From contig CALKAM010000027.1 in the NCBI GenBank assembly GCA_937983105.1, forward strand, positions 1 through 38,258: a stretch of 38,258 bases of DNA, written 5' to 3'. This stretch comes from Planifilum sp021793745. GTDB taxonomy: Bacteria; Bacillota; Bacilli; Thermoactinomycetales; DSM-44946. Below, one piece after another: positions 1 through 9,126 of this stretch (the first letter of the stretch is position 1; the number at the start of each line of letters is the position of its first letter). Position numbers and translations under genes: made by a program. Below the pieces are notes generated by a model. That model was not told the origin of the DNA. It saw only the letters and a list, made by a program, of their open reading frames with translations, and did no database searches.

Positions 1-1514
1 GTCAATTCCTCGACTCTGCGCATCATTCCGGCTTGGGCCCGCTCCAGCCGCTCCCGCACCTCCCTTAACCATTGTTGGTCCCGGGTCAGCTGCCCCCGTC
101 TCGCTTCCAGCATCCGGCGGGTTTCATCGGGATTGGGACCTCCCCGGCACTTTCGCACCCGGATGAAATGAAAGGGGTCCGAGAGGCGGGCCAGTTCTTC
201 CTCGGTGAAGCGCAGATCGATGCCCGCCGCCTCCAGAGCCTTGCGCCGGACCTGTTCCGGCGTGAGCTCGTCCAGCTCCTGGTTTTCCCGCCAGGCGCTC
301 CGGGAGATCCGGGCGGCGATGCGATGGGCGGTGCGGAGGGGGATGCCCTTTTCCCGCACCATGGTGTCCGCCCACTCGGTAATGGTGATCGCCCCTTCCC
401 GGGCCCGTCGCCCGAGGAGCTCCCGGTTGACCTCCAGGGTGCGGATCACCGCCGCCATCAGTCCGAGCACGCGCCGGCCCTTGTCGATGGCCCGATACAG
501 GTGGGGTTGGAGGTCGTCCTCCGTATCGACCACATCGCCGAAGGGGGTGTTGTGGATCATCGTCAAGACCGCCAGGGCGTCGGCGGCGGCGCTGCTGGCC
601 AGGGAGCGGGAGTGTTCCACGGAGACGGGATTCCGCTTTTGCGGCATGATGCTGCTGATCTGGACATAGGGGTCGGCGACCCGGACCGCCTGAAATTCCC
701 GGGTGCAGAAGAGGAGGAGATCCTGGATCCAGCGCCCGAGATTGGTCATCAGGAGGGCCACGGCGGTGGCGGTTTCCCCCAGATAATCGGCTCCGGCGAT
801 GGCGTCGTAGGAGTTCTCCACCAGATCGTCAAAGCCGAGCATCTCCTTCACCGTGTCGCGGCAGATGTCGAAGCCGGTGGTAGTGATGGCCGCCGAACCG
901 AGGGGGCTTCGGTTGACCTGGTCAAATGCGCCCTTGAGGCGTGTCGTATCCCGGAACAGCCCATCCTGCACCGCCAGGAGATAATGTCCCAGGGTGGTGG
1001 GCTGGGCCGGTTGGGTGTGGGTGTAGGCGGGCATCACCGTCTCCAGGTGTTGCCCGCTGGCTTCCAGGAGGGCTTCCCGCAGGGACAGGGTTTTGTCGAT
1101 CAGGGTGAGAATCCGCTCCCGGAGAGCGATGCGATACATGGCCACGCCCATGTCGTTCCGGCTGCGGGCGATGTGCATGTTGCCCGCCAGCTCCTCCCCG
1201 ATCCGTTCGGCGATTTTGCCTTCGACCAGGAAAAACAGATCCTCGTAGCGGGGGTCGTACTGCAACGCCTTCGGATCGGTGCGGGCCACCGCTTCCACCG
1301 CCCGGAGGATGCGGGTTGCCTCCGATTTTTTCAGAATTCCCCGGTCGTACAGCATGAGCACATGGGCCCGGTGCACCTGGATCATGGCCTGGAACAGGGT
1401 GTCCCGCTGATCGTTGAAGAGCGGTTTGAGCAGGCATTCCACGTAGGTTTTTCCCGGAAAGGTGGTGCCTTCGGACGAGATCCACTCCTCCCGGTGCCGC
1501 TTTTCGGGTTCCAT
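1..1514 (-). CDS. Argininosuccinate lyase-like C-N lyase (partial, C-terminus off the window)
   Basis: A member of the fumarase/aspartase superfamily, closest in motifs to ArgH. These enzymes remove an amine from an N-substituted aspartate and release fumarate. Visible motifs are RSRND (about residues 117-121), THTQPAQPTT (165-174) and the signature loop SSIMPQKRNP (287-296), which carries the catalytic serine. The reading frame is open for 504 codons to the window edge with no stop, longer than a usual ArgH of about 460 residues. The sequence around RSRND (GNMHIARSRNDMG) lacks the Gln that follows this motif in typical ArgH, so the substrate may differ. The start at 1514 has AAAGGAG six bases upstream; an in-frame ATG at 1520 directly abuts that site and is less likely. 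It is the last visible gene of the ROK-ABC operon, 130 bp after the permease, which suggests it processes the imported compound. A role in arginine synthesis is possible but less favoured by the context. Confidence 0.85.
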   Translation of the reverse strand, partial: MEPEKRHREEWISSEGTTFPGKTYVECLLKPLFNDQRDTLFQAMIQVHRAHVLMLYDRGILKKSEATRILRAVEAVARTDPKALQYDPRYEDLFFLVEGKIAERIGEELAGNMHIARSRNDMGVAMYRIALRERILTLIDKTLSLREALLEASGQHLETVMPAYTHTQPAQPTTLGHYLLAVQDGLFRDTTRLKGAFDQVNRSPLGSAAITTTGFDICRDTVKEMLGFDDLVENSYDAIAGADYLGETATAVALLMTNLGRWIQDLLLFCTREFQAVRVADPYVQISSIMPQKRNPVSVEHSRSLASSAAADALAVLTMIHNTPFGDVVDTEDDLQPHLYRAIDKGRRVLGLMAAVIRTLEVNRELLGRRAREGAITITEWADTMVREKGIPLRTAHRIAARISRSAWRENQELDELTPEQVRRKALEAAGIDLRFTEEELARLSDPFHFIRVRKCRGGPNPDETRRMLEARRGQLTRDQQWLREVRERLERAQAGMMRRVEEL

Positions 1515-1617
1515 AAGCATCTCCTTTCCGACGGGAATTGTGGCGATCCAGCGAATGCGGAAGGATTTAAAGGGTCCTGGGTGATAGACGGTTCCGCCTC
1601 CACCCCTCAAGCTCACT

Positions 1618-1632
1618 TCGGCCCCTTTGGGG
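1618..1632. other. Small hairpin between permease and lyase genes
   Basis: Arms GCCCC/GGGGC enclose a three-base loop in the permease-lyase gap. A T run follows on the plus strand only, so on the minus-strand operon mRNA it is not a classical terminator. It could stabilise or process the operon transcript. Confidence 0.4.
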
Positions 1633-1644
1633 CATTTTTCGGGT

Positions 1645-3360
1645 TTACAGGGTGTTGTGGGTCTTGACTCCCAGGAAGCGCTGGGAGATGAACATGACGA
1701 TTCCGATCAGGGCGATCTGATACACCGCGTACGCCGCGGCCTGCCCCAGGTTGAACATGCGCAGTTGGTTCATGATTTCGATGGAGATCGGCCGGTTGTC
1801 GATGGTATAGAGGAGCACGGATGATACAAATTCGCCGACCGCCGTCACAAAGGCGAGCAGGGTTCCCGCCATCGCCCCGGGCAGGATCAGGGGGAGAACC
1901 ACCCGGCGGAAGGCGGTGAACCATCCCGCCCCCAGATTGCGGGCCGCCTCCTCCAGGCTGTCGTCCAGCTGTTCCAGGGCGGCATTGGTGGATCGCACCA
2001 CCAAGGGGATGTGGCGGACGAAGTAAGTCAGCGGGAGGATCCAATAGGTTCCCACCAGGATGTTTCCGAAGGTGAAGGGGGTCGGCTGATTGAAGGCCAG
2101 AATCATGTTCATCGCCACCACGGTGGCCGGCAGGGCCCAGGGCAGCATGACGAGGATGTCGAGCAGGTTTTTTCCGGCGAATTTCCGCTTCACCAATACA
2201 TAGGAGGCCAGGACGCCGAAAAGAAAATTGCCTCCGGTGGCCAAAGCGGCCATGTTCAGGCTGTTCTTTACCGGTTCCCAGATGTTCGGGTCCTCCATCA
2301 GCAGAAGGTAATTCTCCAGGCTGAACCGGGTGGGATACGTCTGCCAGGTCCAGGCCCCTTCGGGAACAAAGGAGAGAAGGATCAGGGTCAGATGGGGAAG
2401 GAGCAGGATGAACACCCCGAGAATCCCCAATCCGACGAGGGGCCATTTGATCCACGGATTCTGCACTTCCCGCCGGTGGGCGCTCACCCCTTTTCCGGCG
2501 ATCCCGTAGTCCCTCCGTCCCTGATACCAGCGCATCAGGAGGAGGAAGGAGATGGAAAAGACGGAGAGGATCACCGATTGGGTGGCGGCCATTTCCAGGT
2601 CCCCGTTCAGCTTGGAGATATAGATCTGCAGACTGAGCACGCGAAAGCCTCCGGCGAGCAGAAAGGGGGCGCTGAAGGAGGCCATCGAGGTCATGAACAC
2701 GAGCAGCGAGGCCGCCACCAGGGCCGGCGTCAAAAGGGGGAGGGTGACGCGGCGGAAGACGGTCCACCGGCCGGCGCCCAGGTTGGTCGCCGCCTCTTCC
2801 ATCGCCGGATCGATCCGGTGGATGGCCGCCGATACGGTCATGTAAAAGTAGACGTACATCGTATAGGTGTGCACCAGCAGGATGCCGGAGACGCCCCCCA
2901 ACCGGAAGGGCGGCTCCTCCAAACCGAGCAGGGATTGCAGGGTACGGGTGATGAGTCCCGATTCTCCGTACAAAAACAGGAAGGACATCACTCCGACCAG
3001 TGGTGGAAGGACGATGGGCAATACAGCGGCGGAGGCGAAGAAGGACCGCCCGGGAAATTCATACCGGTTGAAGATAAAGGCCAGCGGGACACCGACCAAG
3101 CCGCTGAGGAGCACGCTCAAAACCGAAATGTACAGGCTGTTCCAGAGGGCCTCCAGATTGGTCAACGCCTCCGGAGAGAAAAACTGCCGGTAGTGCTCCA
3201 GGGAAAAGCGTCCCTCCGCCGTCAGGCTTTCCACCAGCGTGCGGAAGGTGGGGTAGAGGACGTAGGCGAAGAGGACGGCCAGGATCGGGATTAGGAGAAG
3301 GAGGGTGAGTACCTTCTCCGATCGCGCTTTCCGGAGGGGATTCCGCAGCCGCTCACCCAT
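1645..3360 (-). CDS. ABC transporter permease, two fused permease domains (ferric/phosphonate-type)
   Basis: An integral membrane protein of 571 residues with two consecutive binding-protein-dependent permease domains, the arrangement known from FbpB-type ferric and 2-aminoethylphosphonate importers. Each half carries the cytoplasmic EAA loop that docks the ATPase: EEAATNLGAGRW in the first and EEAARNLGAGWF in the second. About twelve hydrophobic segments are visible. I set the start at 3360, where GGAGGTGA stands just upstream and the ATG overlaps the end of the ATPase gene by eight bases, pointing to translational coupling. An upstream in-frame start at 3414 would add 18 residues without a clear ribosome site. 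It should form the importer with the neighbouring ATPase and lipoprotein. The substrate cannot be read from sequence alone. Confidence 0.9.
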   Translation of the reverse strand: MGERLRNPLRKARSEKVLTLLLLIPILAVLFAYVLYPTFRTLVESLTAEGRFSLEHYRQFFSPEALTNLEALWNSLYISVLSVLLSGLVGVPLAFIFNRYEFPGRSFFASAAVLPIVLPPLVGVMSFLFLYGESGLITRTLQSLLGLEEPPFRLGGVSGILLVHTYTMYVYFYMTVSAAIHRIDPAMEEAATNLGAGRWTVFRRVTLPLLTPALVAASLLVFMTSMASFSAPFLLAGGFRVLSLQIYISKLNGDLEMAATQSVILSVFSISFLLLMRWYQGRRDYGIAGKGVSAHRREVQNPWIKWPLVGLGILGVFILLLPHLTLILLSFVPEGAWTWQTYPTRFSLENYLLLMEDPNIWEPVKNSLNMAALATGGNFLFGVLASYVLVKRKFAGKNLLDILVMLPWALPATVVAMNMILAFNQPTPFTFGNILVGTYWILPLTYFVRHIPLVVRSTNAALEQLDDSLEEAARNLGAGWFTAFRRVVLPLILPGAMAGTLLAFVTAVGEFVSSVLLYTIDNRPISIEIMNQLRMFNLGQAAAYAVYQIALIGIVMFISQRFLGVKTHNTL

Positions 3361-4462
3361 GGGATTCACCTCCGGCAGGAGGAACCAATCGGATTTGATC
3401 CTTCGGCAATTCAAACCACAGGGCTTCCCCGGTGCGAATCCGCTCGATGCTCCGGCGCCGGTTGAGGAAAAGCGCCCGCAGGGTGATGCCCCCTGCCAAC
3501 TCGGATGTGCATTGCAGAAAGGATCCGGTGAATTGGATCAGGGTGACCGTCCCCCTGACCGCGTTGGGTGCGGATTCGTCGGCCAGGCGGATTCCCTCGG
3601 GCCGGATGGAGGCGAGCATCGATTTTCCGACGGGATCGGGAGGGAGCATAGCGGCGTTTTCTGCGCAGTTGTCGATCGTGAGGACCCGATCTCCGCAGGA
3701 GACGGTTACCGTCCCGGAAGTGACCTGTCGGATCGTGCAGGGGAGCAGGTTGGTTTCCCCCACGAAGGAGGCCACGAAGGAGTTGTTGGGCGTGTTGTAA
3801 ACTTCCATCGGGGTTCCCACCTGCTGGCACACCCCTTGATTGAAGACGGCGATCCGATCGCTCATCGACAGGGCTTCGGTCTGATCGTGGGTGACGTACA
3901 CCGTAGTGATGCCCAGGGAGCGCTGGAGGCGGATGATCTCCGCGCGCATCTCGTCCCGGAGCCGGGCGTCCAGGTTGCTCAGGGGCTCGTCCAACAGCAG
4001 AATCCGGGGACGGATGACCAGGGCGCGGGCCAGGGCGACGCGCTGCTGTTGTCCGCCGCTCAATTGGCTGATCCGACGTTCCCCGTATCCCGCCAGCCTC
4101 ACCTGGGCCAGGGCCTCTTCGACGCGTCGCTTGATCTCGTCTTTGGGGCGTTTCCGGACCTGCAGTCCGAAGGCGACGTTTTCCATGACAGTCATATGGG
4201 GGAAAAGGGCGTAATTTTGGAACACCATGCCCGTGTCCCGCCGGTGGGGGGGAAGGTCCGTAACATCGTTGCCGTCGAAGAGGATCCGCCCCTCCGACGG
4301 ATGGTAAAAGCCGGCGATCATCCGAAGGATGGTCGTTTTTCCGCATCCGCTGGGGCCCAGCAGGGTGAAAAACTCCCCTTCGCGGACCGTCAGGTTTAAC
4401 CGTTCGACGGCCACCACGTCCTTGAACCGCTTGACCACTTGCTGCAATTCCACTCGACCCAC
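3353..4462 (-). CDS. ABC transporter ATP-binding protein (MalK/FbpC/PotA-like, with TOBE-like tail)
   Basis: This cytoplasmic ATPase of about 369 residues powers the adjacent importer. The nucleotide-binding domain shows Walker A (GPSGCGKT), the Q-loop (VFQNYALFPHMT), the signature LSGGQQQR and Walker B (ILLLDEPLSNLD), followed by the switch His in YVTHDQTEA. The last 130 residues or so resemble the TOBE regulatory domain of PotA/FbpC/MalK-type ATPases. The frame is open to a TTG at 4477, but that codon overlaps the ribosome site GGAGGG. A GTG at 4462, eight bases after this site, gives the usual short N-terminus (VGRVELQQVVKRF) and is my choice. The gene ends inside the permease start and lies 128 bp after the binding-protein gene. 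Confidence 0.9.
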   Translation of the reverse strand: MGRVELQQVVKRFKDVVAVERLNLTVREGEFFTLLGPSGCGKTTILRMIAGFYHPSEGRILFDGNDVTDLPPHRRDTGMVFQNYALFPHMTVMENVAFGLQVRKRPKDEIKRRVEEALAQVRLAGYGERRISQLSGGQQQRVALARALVIRPRILLLDEPLSNLDARLRDEMRAEIIRLQRSLGITTVYVTHDQTEALSMSDRIAVFNQGVCQQVGTPMEVYNTPNNSFVASFVGETNLLPCTIRQVTSGTVTVSCGDRVLTIDNCAENAAMLPPDPVGKSMLASIRPEGIRLADESAPNAVRGTVTLIQFTGSFLQCTSELAGGITLRALFLNRRRSIERIRTGEALWFELPKDQIRLVPPAGGESHG

Positions 4463-4590
4463 AAAGGATCCCTCCAACCGCTGACAAGACTTAAGCGGAG
4501 AACCGGCATCTCTCCCGGCCCTTTGTCGCTTACCGGATGCTCACGGGTGGTTGAAACGGCGCCGGGCTGCCGGGGCCGGTGTCCGCCGGT

Positions 4591-5661
4591 TCATTCCTTG
4601 GATTCTTTGGCCCGGTTCTTGATGTTTTCATCCCAGTATTTCATCCATTCGTCGGATTTCTTTTCAAACAACTTCCAGTCGATGTCCATGGTTTTGATTT
4701 CGGTCTCGGTAATCCAGTCGGGAAGATCGGTGACGTCGGTCCGCGTCGGGATCCGGTAATACTTTTCGGCGAGCAGCTTTATCGCCTCCGGCGTGTTGAC
4801 AAACTCATAGAAGGCCTGGGCCGCCTTGGGGTGCTTGCTCCCTTTGACCAGGGCGATACCTTCGGTCAACACCGGGGTTCCGCTTTTCGGGATCACGAAA
4901 TCGAAGGGATACCCCTTGGTTTCCTTCAACATGACCGTATCCGGCATGTTCCAGACGGTGAGCAACCCCTCCCCCTTCGCCACCTTGCTGTACATCATCT
5001 CCGGATTGGCCGTATACTCCTTGGTGTTGGCGTCCAACTTCCTCAGCCATTCATACCCCTCTTTCGGATCCTGGGTGTCTTTGTAGGTGCGGTAAATCAT
5101 GGCCGAATAGATGGTTCTCATCGTCCCGGAGGCGAGGGGATAGCGGATGATGATCTTGCCTTTCCATTTGGGGTCGAGCAGATCATCCCAATCCTCGGGC
5201 GCTTCCTCCCTGGAGAGGAGCTTACTGTTGTACATGATCACCTCCGGGGTCTGGCTGGTGCCTGTCCAGGAGAAATCCTCCGCCCGGAATTCCTCGGGCA
5301 GCGCTTCCCGGTAGCTGGGCTCATAGGGCTCCAAAAGCCCCTCCTCCCGGGCTTGTTCAAACATTACCGACGGGGCGCCCCACCAGACATCCGCCTGGGG
5401 ATTGGCCTTTTCCGAGCGGATTCGGTCCAGGATCTCCTGGGAACCGATGTCCAGCCACTCCACGTCGACACCCGGATATTTCTCCTCAAATCGCTTTTCA
5501 AACTCCCGGAGGATGTCCTTTCCGTGGGGGGAGTAGACGATCACCTTTTCTTCCAGTCCGTGGTCGGAGCCGGACGGCTCCCCGCCTGCCAGGCAGCCGG
5601 ACAGCAGCGATCCGGTGAGGGCCAGGATCAGTCCCAAGATCCATCCTTTGAACATGCGCAT
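4591..5661 (-). CDS. Extracellular solute-binding lipoprotein of an ABC importer
   Basis: A 356-residue substrate-binding protein of the iron/phosphonate/polyamine-like group that captures the ligand outside the membrane for the fused permease. It starts with a lipoprotein signal peptide (positive MRMFKGW, hydrophobic core, lipobox LSGC), so Cys22 would be lipidated and anchor the mature protein. The mature part begins EEKVIVYSPHGKDILREFEK, typical of the FbpA-like fold, and contains QADVWWGAPSVMF near residue 90. The start has AAAGGAGGG seven bases upstream. The iron-type YxxY pattern is not obvious, so calling it a ferric binder would go beyond the evidence; an organic anion or metal chelate is equally possible. 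It lies between the regulator and the ATPase in one minus-strand operon. Confidence 0.88.
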   Translation of the reverse strand: MRMFKGWILGLILALTGSLLSGCLAGGEPSGSDHGLEEKVIVYSPHGKDILREFEKRFEEKYPGVDVEWLDIGSQEILDRIRSEKANPQADVWWGAPSVMFEQAREEGLLEPYEPSYREALPEEFRAEDFSWTGTSQTPEVIMYNSKLLSREEAPEDWDDLLDPKWKGKIIIRYPLASGTMRTIYSAMIYRTYKDTQDPKEGYEWLRKLDANTKEYTANPEMMYSKVAKGEGLLTVWNMPDTVMLKETKGYPFDFVIPKSGTPVLTEGIALVKGSKHPKAAQAFYEFVNTPEAIKLLAEKYYRIPTRTDVTDLPDWITETEIKTMDIDWKLFEKKSDEWMKYWDENIKNRAKESKE

Positions 5662-5694
5662 GGGCGATACCCTCCTTTGGGCTGGTGTACCAGG

Positions 5695-6909
5695 TTAGAT
5701 GACGCCGCCGATGGGGTCGTCGCATTCCTTCAGGACCAGGGCGGCCCCGCCGATCACGCCGGCATCATCGCCGAGCAGGGCGCTTCGGATTTCCGGTCGG
5801 GTCGGCGAGAGACGATCCACCGCTTCCCGGATCTTCGGCAGCAGCAGATCGGCGGATCCCATCAAACCACCGCCCAGGATCACCACCTCCGGATCAAACA
5901 GGACGACGGCGTTGATGATGCCCGCAGCCAAATGGCGCAGGGACTCGGAGACGATCGATGTCGCCAGGGGGTCTCCCCTCCGCGCCGCCTCAAACACCTC
6001 CTTGGCCGTCAGATTGCGGGCCCTGCGGAGGGGCGAGGACGCGCCGGCTTCATCGATTCGTTCCCGGATTTGACGGACCATGCCGGGTCCCCCGGCTTTG
6101 CTTTCCAAAAAGCCGAACCCGGCAAACACGGGGTCGGTCCAATGATCGACAGCGTCGGCCTCCGTCACCATTGAACCGATTTCGCCGGCGGCCCCTCGGG
6201 ATCCCCGGTACAGGGTGCCGTCCAGGATCAGACCGCAGCCGATCCCGGTGCCGATGGTGATCATGATGACGTTTCGCTTCCCCTTACCCGCTCCTTTCCA
6301 ACACTCCCCCAAGGCCGCCAGATTGACATCGTTTTCGACATAGACCGGAAGGCCGAGGCGCTCCTCCAGCAATCGTTTCAAGGGGACATCCGTCCAGCCC
6401 AGGGCCGGGGCGGATACGACCACGCCGTCGGCGGAACGGGTGATGCCTGGGGCTCCGATTCCCAAACCGATGATGCGGACCTCCGGATCGGCCTGGGAAA
6501 GGAAGTGTTCCAGCTGCTCGACGAGGGAGTCCAACCCGGAGGTGGGGGGGCTGGAGAAGGATGTGATGCTTTTGACCTGGCCGGCCAGGTTGCAGAGGGC
6601 GGCGGTGGTGCCGCAGCCCCCGATATCCACTCCCACTACCCAAGCCGCATCGTCGTTGATCGAAAGGGTGATCGGCTTCCGGCCTCCCTTGGTACCGGAA
6701 AGTCCTTGTCCCACCTCCCGGATCCATCCTTCCTGGAGAAGCTCGTCGGTCAGCTGGGAGACGGTGGTCCGGCTGATCGCCGTTTCGTCGGCGATTTCGG
6801 AACGGGATACCGGCTGCCTGCGGCGAATGGTCTGAAGGATCAGCCGTTTGTTCATCTGCTTCAGCGCCTGCGGTTGATGGGGGGCGTCCTTGGCGTTTCG
6901 CTTCCGCAT
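5695..6909 (-). CDS. ROK family protein: winged-helix repressor with sugar-kinase-like domain
   Basis: A 404-residue protein. Residues 22-65 form a MarR-like helix-turn-helix (SRSEIADETAISRTTVSQL), followed by a ROK domain with the phosphate-binding VVGVDIGGCGTT (about 91-102), the catalytic-Asp motif ENDVNLAALGE, and ITIGTGIGCGLILDG. The layout matches NagC/XylR/Mlc-type regulators that bind a sugar-like effector. The CxCGxxGC zinc cluster that most ROK proteins carry after GEIG is absent: the sequence runs GEIGSMVTEADAVDHW with no cysteines. The most probable start is ATG 6909, six bases after GGTGAGG; in-frame starts at 6915, 6924 and 6927 are alternatives. As the first gene of the ABC-lyase operon, it probably controls that operon and itself. 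A ROK regulator beside a non-sugar-type importer is unusual. Confidence 0.85.
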   Translation of the reverse strand: MRKRNAKDAPHQPQALKQMNKRLILQTIRRRQPVSRSEIADETAISRTTVSQLTDELLQEGWIREVGQGLSGTKGGRKPITLSINDDAAWVVGVDIGGCGTTAALCNLAGQVKSITSFSSPPTSGLDSLVEQLEHFLSQADPEVRIIGLGIGAPGITRSADGVVVSAPALGWTDVPLKRLLEERLGLPVYVENDVNLAALGECWKGAGKGKRNVIMITIGTGIGCGLILDGTLYRGSRGAAGEIGSMVTEADAVDHWTDPVFAGFGFLESKAGGPGMVRQIRERIDEAGASSPLRRARNLTAKEVFEAARRGDPLATSIVSESLRHLAAGIINAVVLFDPEVVILGGGLMGSADLLLPKIREAVDRLSPTRPEIRSALLGDDAGVIGGAALVLKECDDPIGGVI

Positions 6910-6982
6910 TTCCATCCTCACCATCAAGTTGGTTTGTAAGCCTTTCGAACAAACATGGAGTCATCGGGCGCTCTCAATTTTC

Positions 6983-7011
6983 AATATACACGATGGGGAG
7001 AAAAATGAGAA
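6983..7011 (-). promoter_or_regulatory. Candidate sigma-A promoter of the ROK-ABC-lyase operon
   Basis: Read on the minus strand, TTCTCA (7006-7011) and TATATT (6983-6988) are separated by 17 bases, about 75 bp before the ROK start. The -10 matches five of six positions and the -35 four of six. The surrounding AT-rich stretch contrasts with its GC-rich flanks. Confidence 0.5.
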
Positions 7012-7203
7012 TACTCTATTTTATTTAGAAATGCCGGGGAAGGATCTTCTGGTAGAGGTTGTATTGCGGTCAATCGGAAGACCTGGGGAGAGGAAATGGG
7101 GGAGCTGGATCCGCCCGGTCCGCCGGAAGCAGCTGGAGATTCTGCCTTCCTTTCGCGGCCCAGGCGGTTCCACCGATCTCCCTGGGACCGTCGCCGGAAA
7201 CTT

Positions 7204-9126
7204 TCATACCATCACCCGTTTCAGTTGCGACAGGAAGCGGGAACGGACCACCAAAAAGTAGATGGTGTAAAGGATCATATAGGCTCCAATCGCGGTCAAC
7301 CCGACCAAGATCATGTTGCTCGGAACATAGAACATCGATGTGAAACGGGAGAGGCCCACCAGCGTCTGAAGGGCCGCAAAGACCAGGGGGATGTAAAAGA
7401 GGAGGGCGATTTGGATGGTTGCGCTCCTTTTCATCTCCCTTTCACTCAGGCCCATTTTCGACAGGCTGTGGTAATGGCGCTGATCCTGCTGCAATTCTTG
7501 AAACAGCTTGAAGTAGAGGAAACTGGCGGTAAACACGGAGAAGATGGCCGCGATAAACAGACCTACGAAGATCATGATGCGGGTGACCTGCTTCAAATTC
7601 ACAAAGTTGCCGGCGCGGGATATGATGACACCATCCGCTTTTCCTTCCCGGAGCCGATCTTTGTTCATCTTGTCCAATTTGGTTCCCAACCGGACTTCGG
7701 GGGAATCGATGGCGGGAACGGTACGGTTGGACCATTCCGGAACCAGATAACCGTAATATGGCTCCGTTTGAGTTGGCGGCAATTTCCGCATGACCCGCCT
7801 GAATTCCGCGTCACTTACCACCACAACATGTTGGCTGCCAAAGAGTGTTTTCGTCAATTCCTCTTTCTTATTGAAGGCGATGCCGTCCGGTTCCTTCAGG
7901 GTCAATGCAGTGAGGTTCGGCAATTGGTGTTTCGCCAGCGTCGAATGGATCAACAAAGCCTCTTCCGATTGCAAATTCACCTGTGGCAGTGAAAGGGATT
8001 GTGACAACCGATCATAATCGGATTGCCTTATCAGGATCAATGGATCATCAAAACCTTTTATCCCGATCCGGATCTGTTTGAGACCCACCTTTTCATAACG
8101 GATTCCAGCCCGTTTCAATTCCCGCTCAACCCGGGCCATCTCTGTTTTGCCCGTCGCATCCGTCAGCGGATAGAAGCCGAAGGCAAAGGGGTCTTCCTTG
8201 TACACGGTTTCCATTTGCTTGTTCAGGGCCAGCACGGCACCGGCGGCCGTGCAGGTGATGGCCGTCACGATGGTAATCATAAAGAACATCCGCGCATAAT
8301 CCTTCATCTTGTAGGTCAGCTCCGACACCCATAGCAGGTTCACCCCCCGCCAGAAAAAAGGCCGGTTTTTCTTCAACAGGCGGGTGACAAAAACGATGAG
8401 CTGGGTGTAGAAAAAATAGGTTCCAATCATGTTCAGAAGCAGGATCCCAAGCAATTTGATTTCATCAGCGTCCATCTCCTGTCGGAGCATAAAATAGGCG
8501 CCGGCAAAAGAGACGAGTGACAGAATCGACAACCAGAAGGAAGCTTTGGGCTCCTTTTTCGGCTTGCTTGAACCCTGCAGCATTTCGAGTGCTTTGCGTT
8601 GCCGAACCATGACAGAGGTCATCAGCGAGATTGCCAGAAACAAGGCGAAAAAGGATGAAAGGGCGATGCCCAGAGCTTTTCCCGGAACATACAGGGGCAA
8701 TTCCTTCATTTCCAACGCTTTGGAGCCAACCATCAGGAACAGTTTGGAAAAGACGAGACCGCCGATGATCCCCGCAGTGACCGCTGCGGTGCCGATGATC
8801 ATGTTTTCAAGAAAAATCAGGCGGTTCAATTGCCTGCCGGCAGCGCCCAAAACCGTCAGAATGCCGAATTCCTTCATGCGCACCTTTAAAAAAGCGCTGA
8901 TCGAATACAATACGAACAGGAACGAAAACACAAAGGTGATATAAGCGGCAACGATCATCGCCGCCTTCGTCATCGCGCCCATTTCGCTGTTGACAATATC
9001 CGGGTGGAAGATAAAGACCAGATAGGTGAAAAACGTCATCACGGCGAAGGAACTGCTCAAAAAGTAAGCGATATAGGCGCGGGAATTCCGGTACACATTG
9101 TTAAAGGCGAACCGAAGAAAGGTCAT
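7204..9126 (-). CDS. BceB-type FtsX-like ABC permease (peptide antibiotic transporter)
   Basis: A 640-residue membrane protein of the BceB/VraG family, which with its ATPase removes cell-wall-active peptide antibiotics from lipid II-cycle targets and also serves as the sensor for a partner histidine kinase. The N-terminus MTFLRFAFNNVYRNSRAYIA is typical of the family. Four transmembrane segments come early, including the FtsX-like stretch with MKEFGILTVLGAAGRQ. A large extracellular domain of roughly 200 residues lies in the middle (about residues 310-530), and further membrane helices close the protein. Start 9126 is preceded by GGGAGGG and overlaps the ATPase end by 26 bases; the frame is open further upstream, but that would add an uncharacteristic 32-residue lead. 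The extracellular domain sets drug specificity in this family and cannot be assigned to a drug here. Confidence 0.9.
   Translation of the reverse strand: MTFLRFAFNNVYRNSRAYIAYFLSSSFAVMTFFTYLVFIFHPDIVNSEMGAMTKAAMIVAAYITFVFSFLFVLYSISAFLKVRMKEFGILTVLGAAGRQLNRLIFLENMIIGTAAVTAGIIGGLVFSKLFLMVGSKALEMKELPLYVPGKALGIALSSFFALFLAISLMTSVMVRQRKALEMLQGSSKPKKEPKASFWLSILSLVSFAGAYFMLRQEMDADEIKLLGILLLNMIGTYFFYTQLIVFVTRLLKKNRPFFWRGVNLLWVSELTYKMKDYARMFFMITIVTAITCTAAGAVLALNKQMETVYKEDPFAFGFYPLTDATGKTEMARVERELKRAGIRYEKVGLKQIRIGIKGFDDPLILIRQSDYDRLSQSLSLPQVNLQSEEALLIHSTLAKHQLPNLTALTLKEPDGIAFNKKEELTKTLFGSQHVVVVSDAEFRRVMRKLPPTQTEPYYGYLVPEWSNRTVPAIDSPEVRLGTKLDKMNKDRLREGKADGVIISRAGNFVNLKQVTRIMIFVGLFIAAIFSVFTASFLYFKLFQELQQDQRHYHSLSKMGLSEREMKRSATIQIALLFYIPLVFAALQTLVGLSRFTSMFYVPSNMILVGLTAIGAYMILYTIYFLVVRSRFLSQLKRVMV

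Noticed and set aside
72..1667. Plus-strand frame of 531 codons over the lyase, and similar long shadows at 12032-14833 and 26485-29139 (minus)
   Set aside because: Each lies opposite a gene with clear catalytic motifs in the other strand's frame; the shadow translations have no recognisable domains.
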